DNA of 38,801 bases, from assembly GCA_023251535.1 (NCBI GenBank), contig JAHEYP010000007.1:1-38801 (forward strand), given 5' to 3'. Below are positions 7,849 through 16,246 of this stretch, in pieces (position 1 is the first letter of the stretch; each line of letters starts with the position of its first letter). Under the pieces are notes generated by a model, which saw nothing but the letters and a program-made list of their open reading frames with translations, had not been told where the DNA came from and ran no database searches. A program made the translations under genes and the position numbers. Source of the stretch: Bacteroidota bacterium (GTDB lineage Bacteria; Bacteroidota; Bacteroidia; AKYH767-A; OLB10).

Positions 7849-8027
7849 AGCTCAAACTCAAACATCAAGTTTATCTCGGCTATGTAAGATATTTATTTAG
7901 AAGTTTTTTCAATTTATTTATTCCTAATAGGATATTGGCAGAACGAATGGCCAAGCGTTCAAGGGAGCGAATAAGAAAGCTACGAGAACTACATAAAAAT
8001 ATGATGGATCCTCATAAAAAAGAATGA
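7845..8027 (+). CDS. Small basic hypothetical protein
   Basis: The 60 residues are rich in Arg and Lys, with an amphipathic first half (YVRYLFRSFFNLFIP) and a charged helical second half (MAKRSRERIRKLRELHK). The ATG overlaps the stop of the two-TM gene (ATGA), which is the main reason to accept it as real. A role as a membrane-associated partner of that protein is possible. No family is recognised. Confidence 0.45.
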   Translation: MKLKLKHQVYLGYVRYLFRSFFNLFIPNRILAERMAKRSRERIRKLRELHKNMMDPHKKE

Positions 8028-8177
8028 AGATCACCTCATAAATAAAATGTAGAATTCAAAAAATTATTCTGTCATAATAAATTCTCTAAAAAATAGAAGG
8101 CTAAGTTATTTCACCATGTAAGATTTTTTTGGGAATTATTTTTCGGCGTAGGTTTTTAAAGTTTTTAATCCCCCCCC

Positions 8178-8207
8178 TTTGTTTTCTCCCAACTATTTTT
8201 ATCTTTG
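8178..8207 (+). promoter_or_regulatory. Possible promoter of the propeller protein gene
   Basis: TTTG (8178-8181) and TATCTTTG (8200-8207) are separated by 18 bases, close to the Bacteroidota promoter spacing. The next start is 113 bases downstream. The rest of the 8028-8320 gap is AT-rich with a run of C at 8170-8177 and shows no gene. Confidence 0.4.
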
Positions 8208-8320
8208 TTAAACACGGTGAACTAATTTTAATATTTCACGATTGCGAATAATATGGGGATGGAATTTTTCGCGACGGATTTAGAAAGGTTGGTCACTTAC
8301 ACAAACCAAACTTTTAACTT

Positions 8321-9880
8321 ATGAAATACCTTTTATTACTATTGCTCCCTTTTTGGGGATTCGCTCAAACGCCTTCTATCGAATGGCAGAAATCACTTGG
8401 TGGTTCGGGAAAAGATTATGCTAATTCTATTTGCCAAACTGTCGATGGTGGATATGTCGTTGCCGGCTATACCAATTCTGTCGATGGTGATGTGGTAGGT
8501 AATCATGGTGGCGATGATATCTGGGTCGTGAAGTTGTCTTCTGCAGGAATTGTAGAATGGACTAAGGCTTTAGGTGGAACAGGAAATGAGGTTGCTACTT
8601 ATGTTATTCAATCTGCCGATGGCGGATACGTAATCGCTGGTTCTTCTTCTTCTAATGATGGTGATGTTACCGGTAATCATGGAAACGATGATGCTTGGGT
8701 GGCGAAACTCGATAATGCCGGAAATCTGCAATGGCAGAAATCATTCGGAGGAAATAATAATGATGCAGCTACGGCAATTCAACAGTTGGCCGATGGAGGA
8801 TATATCGTGGGTTGCTATGCCATCTCTGAAAATAATGGTGATGTAGCGGTTGGCCATGGCGCCGCTGAGTATTGGGTTGTTAAGTTAAGTTCTATCGGAA
8901 GTATCGAATGGAATCTTTGTCTCGGTGGACAAAGCTATGATTATGCGCACGACATTCATCAAACAGCTGATGGTGGATTTATTGTCGGAGGAAATACTTT
9001 CTCAATTGATGGAAATGTGACAGGCAATAATGGTAATATGGATTATTGGGTGGTTAAAATAGATACGTTACAACAATTGGAATGGCAAAAAACTTTAGGT
9101 GGTACAGGAACGGATGTCCTTGCTTCAGTTGTTCAAACGAATGATGGGGGATATGTTACTGCAGGACATGTGTATTCTCAAGATGGTGATGTTGCAGGCT
9201 CAGGTTTTCATGGTCCGTTTATGAATGATTTTTGGGTCGTTAAACTCAATAACACCGGAGCGATTCAATGGAAAATAGCATTGGGCGGTTCAGCAAATGA
9301 TTTCGCACAATCAATTCAACAAACTGCTGATGGTGGATATATCGTTTTTGGTTTTACAACTAGTAACGATGGGAATGTATCAGGAAATCACGGATATTTT
9401 GATTATTGGATGGTGAAACTCGATAGCCTCGGATCAGTGCAATGGCAAAAAACTTTTGGCGGCACCAATCAAGATGGATATAATTACATCACACAACAAG
9501 TAGATGGAGCGCATTCTATTCAACAGACTTCCGATTTAGGATATGTTTTTGCTGGATATGCAAAATCGAGTGATGGTGATGCAACAATTAATCACGGTGA
9601 TTTCGATTACTGGGTGGTGAAAGTTGGATTCTCTACAGGATTAAATCAAGCTTTGTTTGATAATATGAATGTCTACCCGAATCCTTCTTCCAACAAAGTT
9701 TTTGTAAATGCTGGATCAAATATTAACATCAAAAGATTATCGCTCTGTAATACTATCGGACAAACACTAATAACTACAAACGAAAATTCAATTGATGTAT
9801 CGAAATTTTCTCAGGGACTGTATCTGATTAAAATCGAAACAGATCACGGTAATGTTGTAAAGAAGATCTTAGTTAAATAA
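8321..9880 (+). CDS. Secreted seven-repeat propeller-like protein with T9SS sorting domain
   Basis: A signal peptide (about 1-16, MKYLLLLLLPFWGFAQ) is followed by seven repeats of 55-65 residues. Each has the pattern W-K-x-LGG, a QT-DGGY-V-AG core, DGDV-GNHG and D-WVVKL. Seven such blades suggest a seven-bladed beta-propeller. The end (about 435-519) is a type A T9SS sorting domain with VYPNPSSNKVFV and GLYLIKIETDHGNVVKKILVK-like features. The protein is therefore expected to be exported across the outer membrane and anchored to or released from the cell surface. No catalytic motif is visible; binding or scaffold roles are likely. A bidirectional terminator follows. Confidence 0.85.
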   Translation: MKYLLLLLLPFWGFAQTPSIEWQKSLGGSGKDYANSICQTVDGGYVVAGYTNSVDGDVVGNHGGDDIWVVKLSSAGIVEWTKALGGTGNEVATYVIQSADGGYVIAGSSSSNDGDVTGNHGNDDAWVAKLDNAGNLQWQKSFGGNNNDAATAIQQLADGGYIVGCYAISENNGDVAVGHGAAEYWVVKLSSIGSIEWNLCLGGQSYDYAHDIHQTADGGFIVGGNTFSIDGNVTGNNGNMDYWVVKIDTLQQLEWQKTLGGTGTDVLASVVQTNDGGYVTAGHVYSQDGDVAGSGFHGPFMNDFWVVKLNNTGAIQWKIALGGSANDFAQSIQQTADGGYIVFGFTTSNDGNVSGNHGYFDYWMVKLDSLGSVQWQKTFGGTNQDGYNYITQQVDGAHSIQQTSDLGYVFAGYAKSSDGDATINHGDFDYWVVKVGFSTGLNQALFDNMNVYPNPSSNKVFVNAGSNINIKRLSLCNTIGQTLITTNENSIDVSKFSQGLYLIKIETDHGNVVKKILVK

Positions 9881-9913
9881 ACACTTTTTCTGTGTTTCAA
9901 TGTAAAAAATAAC

Positions 9914-9937
9914 AAAGCCCCCAAATCGGGGGCTTTT
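9914..9937. terminator. Bidirectional terminator between the propeller gene and metK
   Basis: AAAGCCCCC (9914-9922) and GGGGGCTTT (9928-9936) form a 9-bp stem with a five-base loop, with A-rich DNA on the left and T-rich DNA on the right. It can end both the + strand propeller gene and the - strand metK, which converge here. Confidence 0.85.
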
Positions 9938-9948
9938 GTTTTGTAAAA

Positions 9949-11370
9949 TTATTTCTGCTCTAATTCCAATCTCCCTTCCACCAATTTCACTTTATCTCTC
10001 AACTTAAAAGAACGTATTTCTTTTGTATTGGGATGATATTCGAAGAGGATGGAGCTGTCGAAGTTTCGCTTTTGGATTTCTTCTCGAAGACATGTAAGGA
10101 ATTTCGATCGAGCATTGTTCCATCCCGAGTTGCCTGCTTCGCGATTGTAACGATCGATGAGGGCCTTATCACTTAACTCTGCTAATTGTTTTTTCGTAGC
10201 GTTTACATCGTCGATGAAAGTGGCATTGCTTTTTACATCGTTTAGGATATCAATATACGCAGGATTAATTTTCTCCCATGCAAATTCTGGTCGCCCGAAA
10301 TGTCCGTAAGCAGCAGTACTTCTATAAATCGGCGATTTTAATTTGAAAAGGATAATCGCAGAGTTCGGTGTGAAATCGAAGATCTTACTTACTCGTTTCG
10401 AGATCTCAAAATCACTGATCTTGCCAGTTCCATGTGTATTCACATAGGTGGAGACCGGTTGAGCTAGCCCAATTGCGTAAGAGACTTGCACAGTGCAACG
10501 ATCTGCTAGCCCTGCGGCAACTACATGCTTCGCCACATTGCGTGCGATATATGCGCCCGTACGGTCTACCTTGCTAGGGTCCTTGCCGGAGAAAGCTCCG
10601 CCGCCATGCGGACAACTACCTCCGTAAGTATCAACAATAATTTTTCGTCCTGTTAATCCTGCATCACCTTTTGGTCCGCCGATGGTGAAACTACCCGAAG
10701 GATTGATCAATATTTCAGGATTAGGATTGTCGAAATATTTCTTCAACACCGGACGAATAATATGTTCAATAACCGCTTCGCGAATTTCCTTTTGCGAGTA
10801 ACCTTCTTTATGTTGAGTAGATAGCACAACTTTTTCTACGCTAAAAGGTATGTCATCAATATATCGTACAGTAACTTGAGATTTGGCATCAGGCAATAAG
10901 AATGGAAGTGAATTCGATTTACGAAGTTGAGCATGTAATTGTACCAACTCATGCGCAATGGTGATTGGTAACGGCATAAGATGTTCTGTTTCGTTACAGG
11001 CGTATCCGAACATAAGTCCTTGGTCACCTGCTCCGCCATCACTCACACTGAAATTTATCTCCGGACTCTGTGAATGCAACAAAGAAATATAATTAGCAGT
11101 TGCATAGTTAAATCCGATTTTCTCATCGATATAACCGATATCGCGAATAACATTTTTAGCGATTTCCACTGCATCAATTTTAGCAGTAGACGTAATTTCG
11201 CCAGCGAGGATACACGAATCGTTGCTGATGAGCACTTCGCAAGCAACTTTAGCATTTGGATCTTGCGATAAATAAGCATCGAGCACAGCATCAGAAATTT
11301 GATCAGCTATTTTATCAGGGTGTCCTTCCGACACACTTTCACTAGTAAATAGAAATGAATTTGTTTTCAT
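9949..11370 (-). CDS. metK: S-adenosylmethionine synthetase with a C-terminal extension
   Basis: MetK makes S-adenosylmethionine from ATP and methionine in the cytoplasm. The core (residues 1 to about 370) has all the family motifs: SEGHPDKIADQISDAVLD near the start, the GAGDQGLMFGYA loop at about 113-124, the GGGAFSGKDPSKVDRTGAY segment at about 256-274 and the AYGHFGR end of the core. The protein is 473 residues, while the E. coli type has about 384. The last ~100 residues form an extra polar domain with RYNREAGNSGWNNARSKFL, resembling what I recall of small stand-alone Bacteroidota proteins. The start ATG is 36 bases downstream of a structured repeat element (11406-11513) that could be a leader RNA. 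Confidence 0.97.
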   Translation of the reverse strand: MKTNSFLFTSESVSEGHPDKIADQISDAVLDAYLSQDPNAKVACEVLISNDSCILAGEITSTAKIDAVEIAKNVIRDIGYIDEKIGFNYATANYISLLHSQSPEINFSVSDGGAGDQGLMFGYACNETEHLMPLPITIAHELVQLHAQLRKSNSLPFLLPDAKSQVTVRYIDDIPFSVEKVVLSTQHKEGYSQKEIREAVIEHIIRPVLKKYFDNPNPEILINPSGSFTIGGPKGDAGLTGRKIIVDTYGGSCPHGGGAFSGKDPSKVDRTGAYIARNVAKHVVAAGLADRCTVQVSYAIGLAQPVSTYVNTHGTGKISDFEISKRVSKIFDFTPNSAIILFKLKSPIYRSTAAYGHFGRPEFAWEKINPAYIDILNDVKSNATFIDDVNATKKQLAELSDKALIDRYNREAGNSGWNNARSKFLTCLREEIQKRNFDSSILFEYHPNTKEIRSFKLRDKVKLVEGRLELEQK

Positions 11371-11405
11371 AGTATAATTAGTTTTTAAATTGTTATGAAC
11401 GAATT

Positions 11406-11513
11406 ATACATCAAGAGCGGAAAGTACTTTTTATTTTGACTGTACGTCCACATCATTTGACCACCGTGGAGTAGTAACTCTCGGCTGGTATTCGAAACGA
11501 ATTCTTGATGTAT
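11406..11513 (-). promoter_or_regulatory. Structured element E1 in the metK leader (candidate cis-regulatory RNA)
   Basis: A perfect 11-bp pair closes the element: ATACATCAAGA at 11406-11416 and TCTTGATGTAT at 11503-11513. Inside are CCACCG/CGGcTGG (11461-11466 and 11482-11488) and the hairpin ATTCG-AAA-CGAAT near 11490-11502, giving a multi-stem junction. The element lies 36 bases before the metK start, so it could be a 5' leader switch. I do not recognise the conserved core of the SAM-I, SAM-II or SAH classes. Two relatives (E2, E3) lie further upstream, so it could instead be a dispersed repeat. Confidence 0.4.
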
Positions 11514-11663
11514 TAAAGAAAGGGAAGAAGTTTTTTGTTAAGGAGGTTTATAAGTGTGATAAATCATGATTAAATTATTTTTGAAATAGACATAGCAATT
11601 CCCGCTCTATTGAAAGAGATAAATTTGAATGACAAGAAGCGAAAACAATAATGGAGAACTTAG

Positions 11664-11752
11664 TTGTTTTGGCTTTATGCCCGCATTAAACAAACCACCG
11701 CAGCATAAGAGGCTCGGTTGGTATTCGTTAGATTACGAATTCTGAATGCAAT
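11664..11752. repeat. Structured element E2
   Basis: It is related to E1 and E3: CCGCATTAAAC ... CCACCG ... GGCTCGGTTGGTATTCG ... GAATGCA. Its terminal hairpin is ATTCGT-TAGATT-ACGAAT. The stem is kept while its bases differ from E3, which supports a structured RNA or a palindromic repeat. Confidence 0.45.
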
Positions 11753-11859
11753 AATTTTTGTGATCCTCAATTATACATAGTATAAAAGAAGGACAGCTAC
11801 GAGTAAGAACGCGCGCTTTTCGAAGTCAAACAATAAAATAGTAGGAGAGGGGATCCAAT

Positions 11860-11950
11860 TATTTTGACTGTTCGTCCGCATCAATTTTTCCACCGTGGCA
11901 TCGGCCGGCTCGGTTGGCTTCGTCAAAAGACGATTTCGAAATGCACTGCA
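11860..11950. repeat. Structured element E3
   Basis: The third copy shares TTTTGACTG-TCGTCCGCATCA, CCACCGTGG and GGCTCGGTTGG with E1 or E2. Its hairpin is TCGTC-AAAA-GACGA. All three copies point the same way and are 195-235 bases apart. No gene is supported in the 11371-12217 gap; the minus-strand reading frame over E3 is a shadow of the repeat. Confidence 0.45.
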
Positions 11951-12030
11951 AAGAAACGAAAAAGAATCGGGAATAAAAAAAATTATTTGTGAATTTTGGA
12001 TTAGGAGCAGAATTATCAAGACTCATTTAG

Positions 12031-12064
12031 AGTAGAGCTGAATAAGCTCACTTCATGGCAAGCC
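12031..12064 (+). repeat. Dispersed hairpin repeat R, copy 1
   Basis: AGTAGAGCTGAATAAGCTCA followed by CTTCATGGCAAGCC matches the other R copies at 13960, 14083, 16341 and 20087. The inner GCT/AGC stem is kept; the outer arms are degenerate. Confidence 0.6.
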
Positions 12065-12126
12065 GTAAACGATAAATGGCATCTGCCCCGATCAGCGTTG
12101 TTAGTGCTGGAAAAAAATGCGTAAAA

Positions 12127-12157
12127 TTTGATTTTTTCAAAAAAACGTATATCTTTA
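12127..12157 (+). promoter_or_regulatory. Possible promoter of the 12218 gene
   Basis: TTTG (12127-12130), a 19-base gap and TATCTTTA (12150-12157, one mismatch to TAnnTTTG) lie 60 bases before the start codon. Confidence 0.4.
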
Positions 12158-12217
12158 TAATATATAGTTTGCGAAAACAGACTACAATTGTAGATTTGAT
12201 ACTAAACCGAAAATGAT

Positions 12218-13759
12218 ATGAAGAGAATTATTCTACTCCTTGCTTTCTTAATTATTAAAAACTCTTTGAGTGCACAATCCATGTATACAAATATTTATAC
12301 ATGCCAAGATACAGCATTCCCTAGTGTTTCAATTGTAGATGTTAAAGCATCTACGTTTGGTTCAAGAGTGGTCACATTATTGAATAATGGCTTTCTTGCA
12401 CCATCTCGCGTAGCTTTATGCGATTTAGATTCTATTGGTAATATTACCGTTTTAAATACTGTCAACACAAACACAGGCTCTATATATGTGAAAGCTATTA
12501 TTACACCGGACGGAGGGTGTTTTATTGGCGCTGGCCCATCAATTGATGGGAAAAATATATTCATAAAACTTGATTCATTAGGAAATATTGTTTGGGAAAA
12601 AGTACTTCAAGCACCACAACCAATACAAGTGAGGTATGTAAGTTATAATATAAGTGGGAACGACACTATTTTATATGCGGGAGGAATATATTTTCCGGGA
12701 CTAACCTACAATTTAAGAGACTCGTGGATGGCCTCTTTTGACACCCAAGGACATCTAATTAAAATGAAAGAAATTGGTGATGGAGTTGTTCCAATAGTCC
12801 ATGGCTGGGAAAACCCTTCTTCTGGGAACCCTACTTCTGATGGTGGGATGTTAGTAAATTGTACTTTATTATCAAGTTCATCGGCATCGCAATATTATTA
12901 TATAACGTATAAGGTAGATGCACAATTAAATTTGTTATGGGCAAAAAGGTATGCACCGTATTCACTTTACAATAATTATTGCAATGCCACATTAGAACTT
13001 CCTGGAGGAAGTGGATATCTCACAACTGTTCATTCCGCCGGATCTGGCATTTATAAAACGTATTTTATTCGTACAGATACTTTAGGAGAATTAATTTCTT
13101 ACCAAATTCTTCCTGGTTATTTGCGTGTATCCGGTATGCAATTATTAAATGATAGTGTGATTTATTGTGGAGGAATAACTAACAATGGTTATGCAACAAT
13201 AAAAGGAGATACTTCCGGACTAATTACTAGTATGTCATTTATGAAATCAGACACTAGTAGTTTCTTTGCAAATAATCTTACCTATGAATTTAATAAAAAC
13301 AAATTTTTATTTTGGGGTACTAAATGTATTGCAGAACTCGATAGTATGGGTTCAGGTCTTTGCCAAATTGATACAGTCCCGAATCCGTCCACTTCTGTTT
13401 CTTCATTAGCAGTATTTAATTACCCTGCAATTGCTGTTGATTTACCTACCGTACTTAATGATACAATTTTAGAAAGTGGACCAACTATAATTACTTTCGT
13501 TTCGGCTTGTATTACAACCAGTGTACCAATTCTTGAGAATGTCAATACACTAAAAGTTTATCCTAATCCAGCTCATAGTGCTATAAATATTTTGGGAATT
13601 CAGGGCACTAGCAAATATTATTTATATTGTCTAGACGGAAGAAAGATTGACGAGGGTGTCATTAGTGAAAGCATAAATACTATTGCAATAAAGTCACTAA
13701 ATGCAGGAATGTATTTGCTGAAAATTGGTGAACAAACTGTTAAAGTGTTTATTGAATAG
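12218..13759 (+). CDS. Secreted T9SS protein, paralogue 1
   Basis: The 513 residues begin with a signal peptide (MKRIILLLAFLIIKNSLSAQ) and end in a T9SS type A sorting domain (about 440-513, VYPNPAHSAINILGIQG ... LNAGMYLLKIGEQTVKVFIE-like). The middle has recurring features such as ITPDGGC, TSDGGMLVNC, TVHSAGSG and YFIRTDTLGELISYQ. It is strongly similar along its whole length to the protein at 16553-18082, so the two are duplicates separated by two other genes. No enzyme motif is seen. The repeat pattern suggests a beta-rich surface protein of propeller type. The function is unknown. Confidence 0.8.
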   Translation: MKRIILLLAFLIIKNSLSAQSMYTNIYTCQDTAFPSVSIVDVKASTFGSRVVTLLNNGFLAPSRVALCDLDSIGNITVLNTVNTNTGSIYVKAIITPDGGCFIGAGPSIDGKNIFIKLDSLGNIVWEKVLQAPQPIQVRYVSYNISGNDTILYAGGIYFPGLTYNLRDSWMASFDTQGHLIKMKEIGDGVVPIVHGWENPSSGNPTSDGGMLVNCTLLSSSSASQYYYITYKVDAQLNLLWAKRYAPYSLYNNYCNATLELPGGSGYLTTVHSAGSGIYKTYFIRTDTLGELISYQILPGYLRVSGMQLLNDSVIYCGGITNNGYATIKGDTSGLITSMSFMKSDTSSFFANNLTYEFNKNKFLFWGTKCIAELDSMGSGLCQIDTVPNPSTSVSSLAVFNYPAIAVDLPTVLNDTILESGPTIITFVSACITTSVPILENVNTLKVYPNPAHSAINILGIQGTSKYYLYCLDGRKIDEGVISESINTIAIKSLNAGMYLLKIGEQTVKVFIE

Positions 13760-13959
13760 GTAATTTTTATAGCGTTTTGGAAAAGCTTTTTCAAATTACA
13801 GCTCTGATTTAATATTAAGTTTCGGTTGATGATAATCATCCTTATTTCGATGACCACCGCTCAATTAACGCTGCTCGATGACCATAAACACCATAGTCAG
13901 GACCGAAAACGACTCTAACCTAAACCCTAAACCGCGCAAGCCTCATCGGCTTCGCCGAA

Positions 13960-13999
13960 CCATACAGTAGAGCTGAATAAGCACACTTCATGGCAAGCC
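13960..13999 (+). repeat. Dispersed hairpin repeat R, copy 2
   Basis: The copy begins CCATACAGTAGAGCTGAATA and ends CATGGCAAGCC. The outer arms CCAT/ATGG and the inner GCT/AGC can pair. Confidence 0.65.
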
Positions 14000-14004
14000 C
14001 TAAA

Positions 14005-14036
14005 GTAAAGTTGAAAAAGCACACTACATGACAAGC
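14005..14036 (+). repeat. Dispersed hairpin repeat R, copy 3 (degenerate)
   Basis: AAAGTTGAAAAAGCACACTA with CATGACAAGC is a decayed copy directly after copy 2, so the two are in tandem. Confidence 0.5.
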
Positions 14037-14082
14037 TCAAATTTCAAAGCTAAATTCAAATCGCGCTATTCGCTTCGCGAAA

Positions 14083-14122
14083 CCATGCAGTAGAGCTGTT
14101 ATAGCACACTGCATGGCACGCC
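14083..14122 (+). repeat. Dispersed hairpin repeat R, copy 4 (best stem)
   Basis: CCATGCAGT (14083-14091) and ACTGCATGG (14108-14116) pair perfectly over 9 bp around an inner GCT/AGC stem. This copy shows the intended fold of the family. Confidence 0.65.
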
Positions 14123-14156
14123 TAGAACTTCAAACTTCAAACTCAAACCCTTTCCC

Positions 14157-14164
14157 TACCTTTG
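14157..14164 (+). promoter_or_regulatory. -7 box before the small T9SS protein
   Basis: TACCTTTG fits TAnnTTTG and lies 23 bases before the ATG at 14188. This supports that start over a longer frame beginning at 14113. No clear TTTG was seen at the -33 position. Confidence 0.4.
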
Positions 14165-14187
14165 TCCCACAAAACAATCCAACAAAC

Positions 14188-14931
14188 ATGAATAAAATCT
14201 ACGCTTTATTAGTTAGTGCAATCGTTCTATTGAATGTTCAAAATGCCTCGGCTCAATGCACCGCACAATTTACCCAAGGAACATCTAATTCAAACGGAAA
14301 TGGATATAACTGGGGAAATGCATTTACGGCTCCTTGTACAGGCACATTAGAATATGTACAACTTTATGCTGCAACTTCAGGAACTGTTGCAGCAGGGACA
14401 TTGCGCATTTTTGCAGGAAAGACTGTTTCCGGTACTCCAGTTTATACTCAGTCGTACTCTGCTTTTGCAGTGACTGCCGGATCACCACTACGAGTAGACT
14501 TAACGGGTGTATTTAATGTGGTTAATCAAACGCAATATACATTTGTGTTATGGGTCAGCGGAGTAAATATTTATTACTATCCATCATTTAGCATTTATCC
14601 CTTAGGAGGAAGTTTTCAAAATGGAGGAGGCAGCTATCAACATAACTTCAAAATTTCTGTGTTGAGTGCTACAGGAACTCAAGAAAACTCCCCTTCACTG
14701 TCAGCATCACTTTTCCCAAATCCAACTAGTGGAAAGTTCAAAGTCCTTTGCGATGATGCTTCTTCATTACATTGTGAGGTAATGGATCAATTAGGAAAAG
14801 TAGTATTATCAACTACGATACAAAGAGATCTAACAGATGAATTAGACCTTACAACATTTCCAAAGGGATTGTACCTCGTACGACTAACAAATGCAACAGG
14901 TACTTGTACCAAAAAGTTAATGGTAGACTAA
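14188..14931 (+). CDS. Small secreted protein with T9SS sorting domain
   Basis: The start at 14188 is chosen because it gives a clean signal peptide (MNKIYALLVSAIVLLNVQNA, then SAQC) and sits just after a -7 box; a frame from 14113 would run through the R repeat. The mature part of about 225 residues has a beta-rich region with ATSGTVAAGTLRIFAGKTV and TQYTFVLWVSG, like jelly-roll or lectin-like surface domains. The last ~75 residues are a T9SS type A domain (LFPNPTSGKFKVL ... GLYLVRLTNATGTCTKKLMVD-like). The function is unknown, with adhesion or binding most likely. A strong terminator follows. Confidence 0.8.
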   Translation: MNKIYALLVSAIVLLNVQNASAQCTAQFTQGTSNSNGNGYNWGNAFTAPCTGTLEYVQLYAATSGTVAAGTLRIFAGKTVSGTPVYTQSYSAFAVTAGSPLRVDLTGVFNVVNQTQYTFVLWVSGVNIYYYPSFSIYPLGGSFQNGGGSYQHNFKISVLSATGTQENSPSLSASLFPNPTSGKFKVLCDDASSLHCEVMDQLGKVVLSTTIQRDLTDELDLTTFPKGLYLVRLTNATGTCTKKLMVD

Positions 14932-14951
14932 TTACGGATTAGAATAATTTT

Positions 14952-14991
14952 AAACGGAGATTGAATAATGAATTCGATCTCCGTTTTTTTT
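14952..14991 (+). terminator. Rho-independent terminator
   Basis: AAACGGAGAT (14952-14961) and ATCTCCGTTT (14977-14986) form a 10-bp stem with a 15-base loop, followed by a T run to 14991. Confidence 0.9.
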
Positions 14992-15029
14992 GCTCGGGAA
15001 ATTAAAACGTTAAAACCGATTGATTTTTG

Positions 15030-15037
15030 TATGTTTG
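15030..15037 (+). promoter_or_regulatory. -7 box before the antiporter gene
   Basis: TATGTTTG fits TAnnTTTG and ends 24 bases before ATG 15062. A longer frame from TTG 15020 would overlap this box, so 15062 is preferred as the start. Confidence 0.4.
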
Positions 15038-15061
15038 AGTCCCTTTTTTAAAATACTTTTT

Positions 15062-16246
15062 ATGACTACTACTGTTATTATTTCTTTGTGTGTACTGTTA
15101 TTATTTGCCTATCTATTCGATATAACAGCGGCGAAAACCCGTATTCCTACCGTTGTTTTACTCTTAAGTTTAGGATTTATACTGCATTTATTTGCTGAAG
15201 CATTTCAAATTCGCTTCCCCGATCTTTCTATCGTATTGCCAGCCTTCGGCACAGTAGGACTTATTTTAATTGTTCTCGAAGGAGCACTTGAACTAGAGTT
15301 GTCCATGAATAAAATGCCAATCATAAAAAAAGCATCGTTTATGGCTATCGTTCCATTGTTTTTATTGAGTTTTATTGTGGCCGGCATCTATTCTTATTTC
15401 AATGATTGTCCGTTAAAAACAGCATTGGCGAATGTTATACCACTTTCAGTTATCAGTAGCGCTATTGCCATTCCTTCTGCAAGAAATTTGCCACATTCTC
15501 TGCGAGAGTTTGTAACCTATGAAAGCAGTTTATCCGATATAATAGGTGTCGTGTTTTTTAATTTTGTTGTATTGAATAGTGAAATCGATGCCTCCTCTTT
15601 TGGAGAGTTTGTTTTACAGTTGATTGCTACTATCATTATTTCCTTTTTAGCTACCCTCTTACTTGGCTTTTTGCTGGGTAAAATTAAGCATCACGTGAAG
15701 TTTATTCCGATTATTCTCATGATTATTCTAATTTATTTCATAGCAAAAACTTTTCACCTTCCCGCTCTTATTTTCATACTTTTATTCGGACTGTTCCTCA
15801 GTAATACAGACCAATGGTCGAAATTTCGATTAGCACATAACCTACGTCCTGCAATGATAAAAAAGGAAATGCATCGTTTTCATGGAGTGATAATGGAAAT
15901 TGCTTTTTTGGTACGTTCCTTGTTCTTTTTATTATTTGGATTTTCAATTACTACAGCTAATATTTTTAATCCTACAACTATAGTTTGGGCAATAGCTATT
16001 TGCATAGTGCTCTATTTAATTCGTTTCCTATTCTTGAAACTCTTTTCAATCAATGATTCTACGCTTGTAGCGATGGCACCTCGAGGATTAATAACTGTCT
16101 TGTTGTTTTTAAGTATCCCGATAGAGCAATCATTGCCTTTCTTCAATAAAGCTCTTGTCGTACAAATAGTAGTACTGTCGGCTTTAACAATGATGGTTAG
16201 TTTGATGATGGCGAAGAAGAAAGCGGAAGATCATGTTGATCAATAG
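15062..16246 (+). CDS. Cation:proton antiporter (Na+/H+ exchanger family)
   Basis: This inner-membrane protein of 394 residues has about 11-12 hydrophobic helices and the layout of monovalent cation:proton antiporters (CPA superfamily). The first helices include TRIPTVVLLLSLGFILHLF, then a conserved GLILIVLEGALELEL. In mid-protein are polar positions typical of the ion-binding helices (VISSAIAIPSARNL, then ESSLSDIIGVVFFNF with the expected acidic residue). Near the end is a MAPRGLITVLLFL motif. It would exchange Na+ or K+ for H+. There is no C-terminal TrkA-type regulatory domain. It is a stand-alone gene with its own -7 box. Confidence 0.9.
   Translation: MTTTVIISLCVLLLFAYLFDITAAKTRIPTVVLLLSLGFILHLFAEAFQIRFPDLSIVLPAFGTVGLILIVLEGALELELSMNKMPIIKKASFMAIVPLFLLSFIVAGIYSYFNDCPLKTALANVIPLSVISSAIAIPSARNLPHSLREFVTYESSLSDIIGVVFFNFVVLNSEIDASSFGEFVLQLIATIIISFLATLLLGFLLGKIKHHVKFIPIILMIILIYFIAKTFHLPALIFILLFGLFLSNTDQWSKFRLAHNLRPAMIKKEMHRFHGVIMEIAFLVRSLFFLLFGFSITTANIFNPTTIVWAIAICIVLYLIRFLFLKLFSINDSTLVAMAPRGLITVLLFLSIPIEQSLPFFNKALVVQIVVLSALTMMVSLMMAKKKAEDHVDQ

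Larger units (their letters stand above)
13760..14187. other. 428-base gap with repeats
   Basis: No gene is supported. The gap holds R copies 2, 3 and 4 (13960-14122), small hairpins such as CGGC-TTC-GCCG (13947-13957) and TTCGC-TTC-GCGAA (14069-14081), and a promoter-like box just before the next gene. Confidence 0.6.

Noticed and set aside
11406-11513. SAM-I riboswitch before metK
   Set aside because: The position is right, but the conserved SAM-I core was not found and the same element occurs twice more upstream. Kept as an unnamed element.
11771-12019. Small minus-strand protein-coding frame
   Set aside because: It runs through structured element E3, has no family features and no supported start.
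14113-14187. N-terminal extension of the small T9SS protein
   Set aside because: It would be translated from repeat R copy 4 and a promoter box and would hide the signal peptide.
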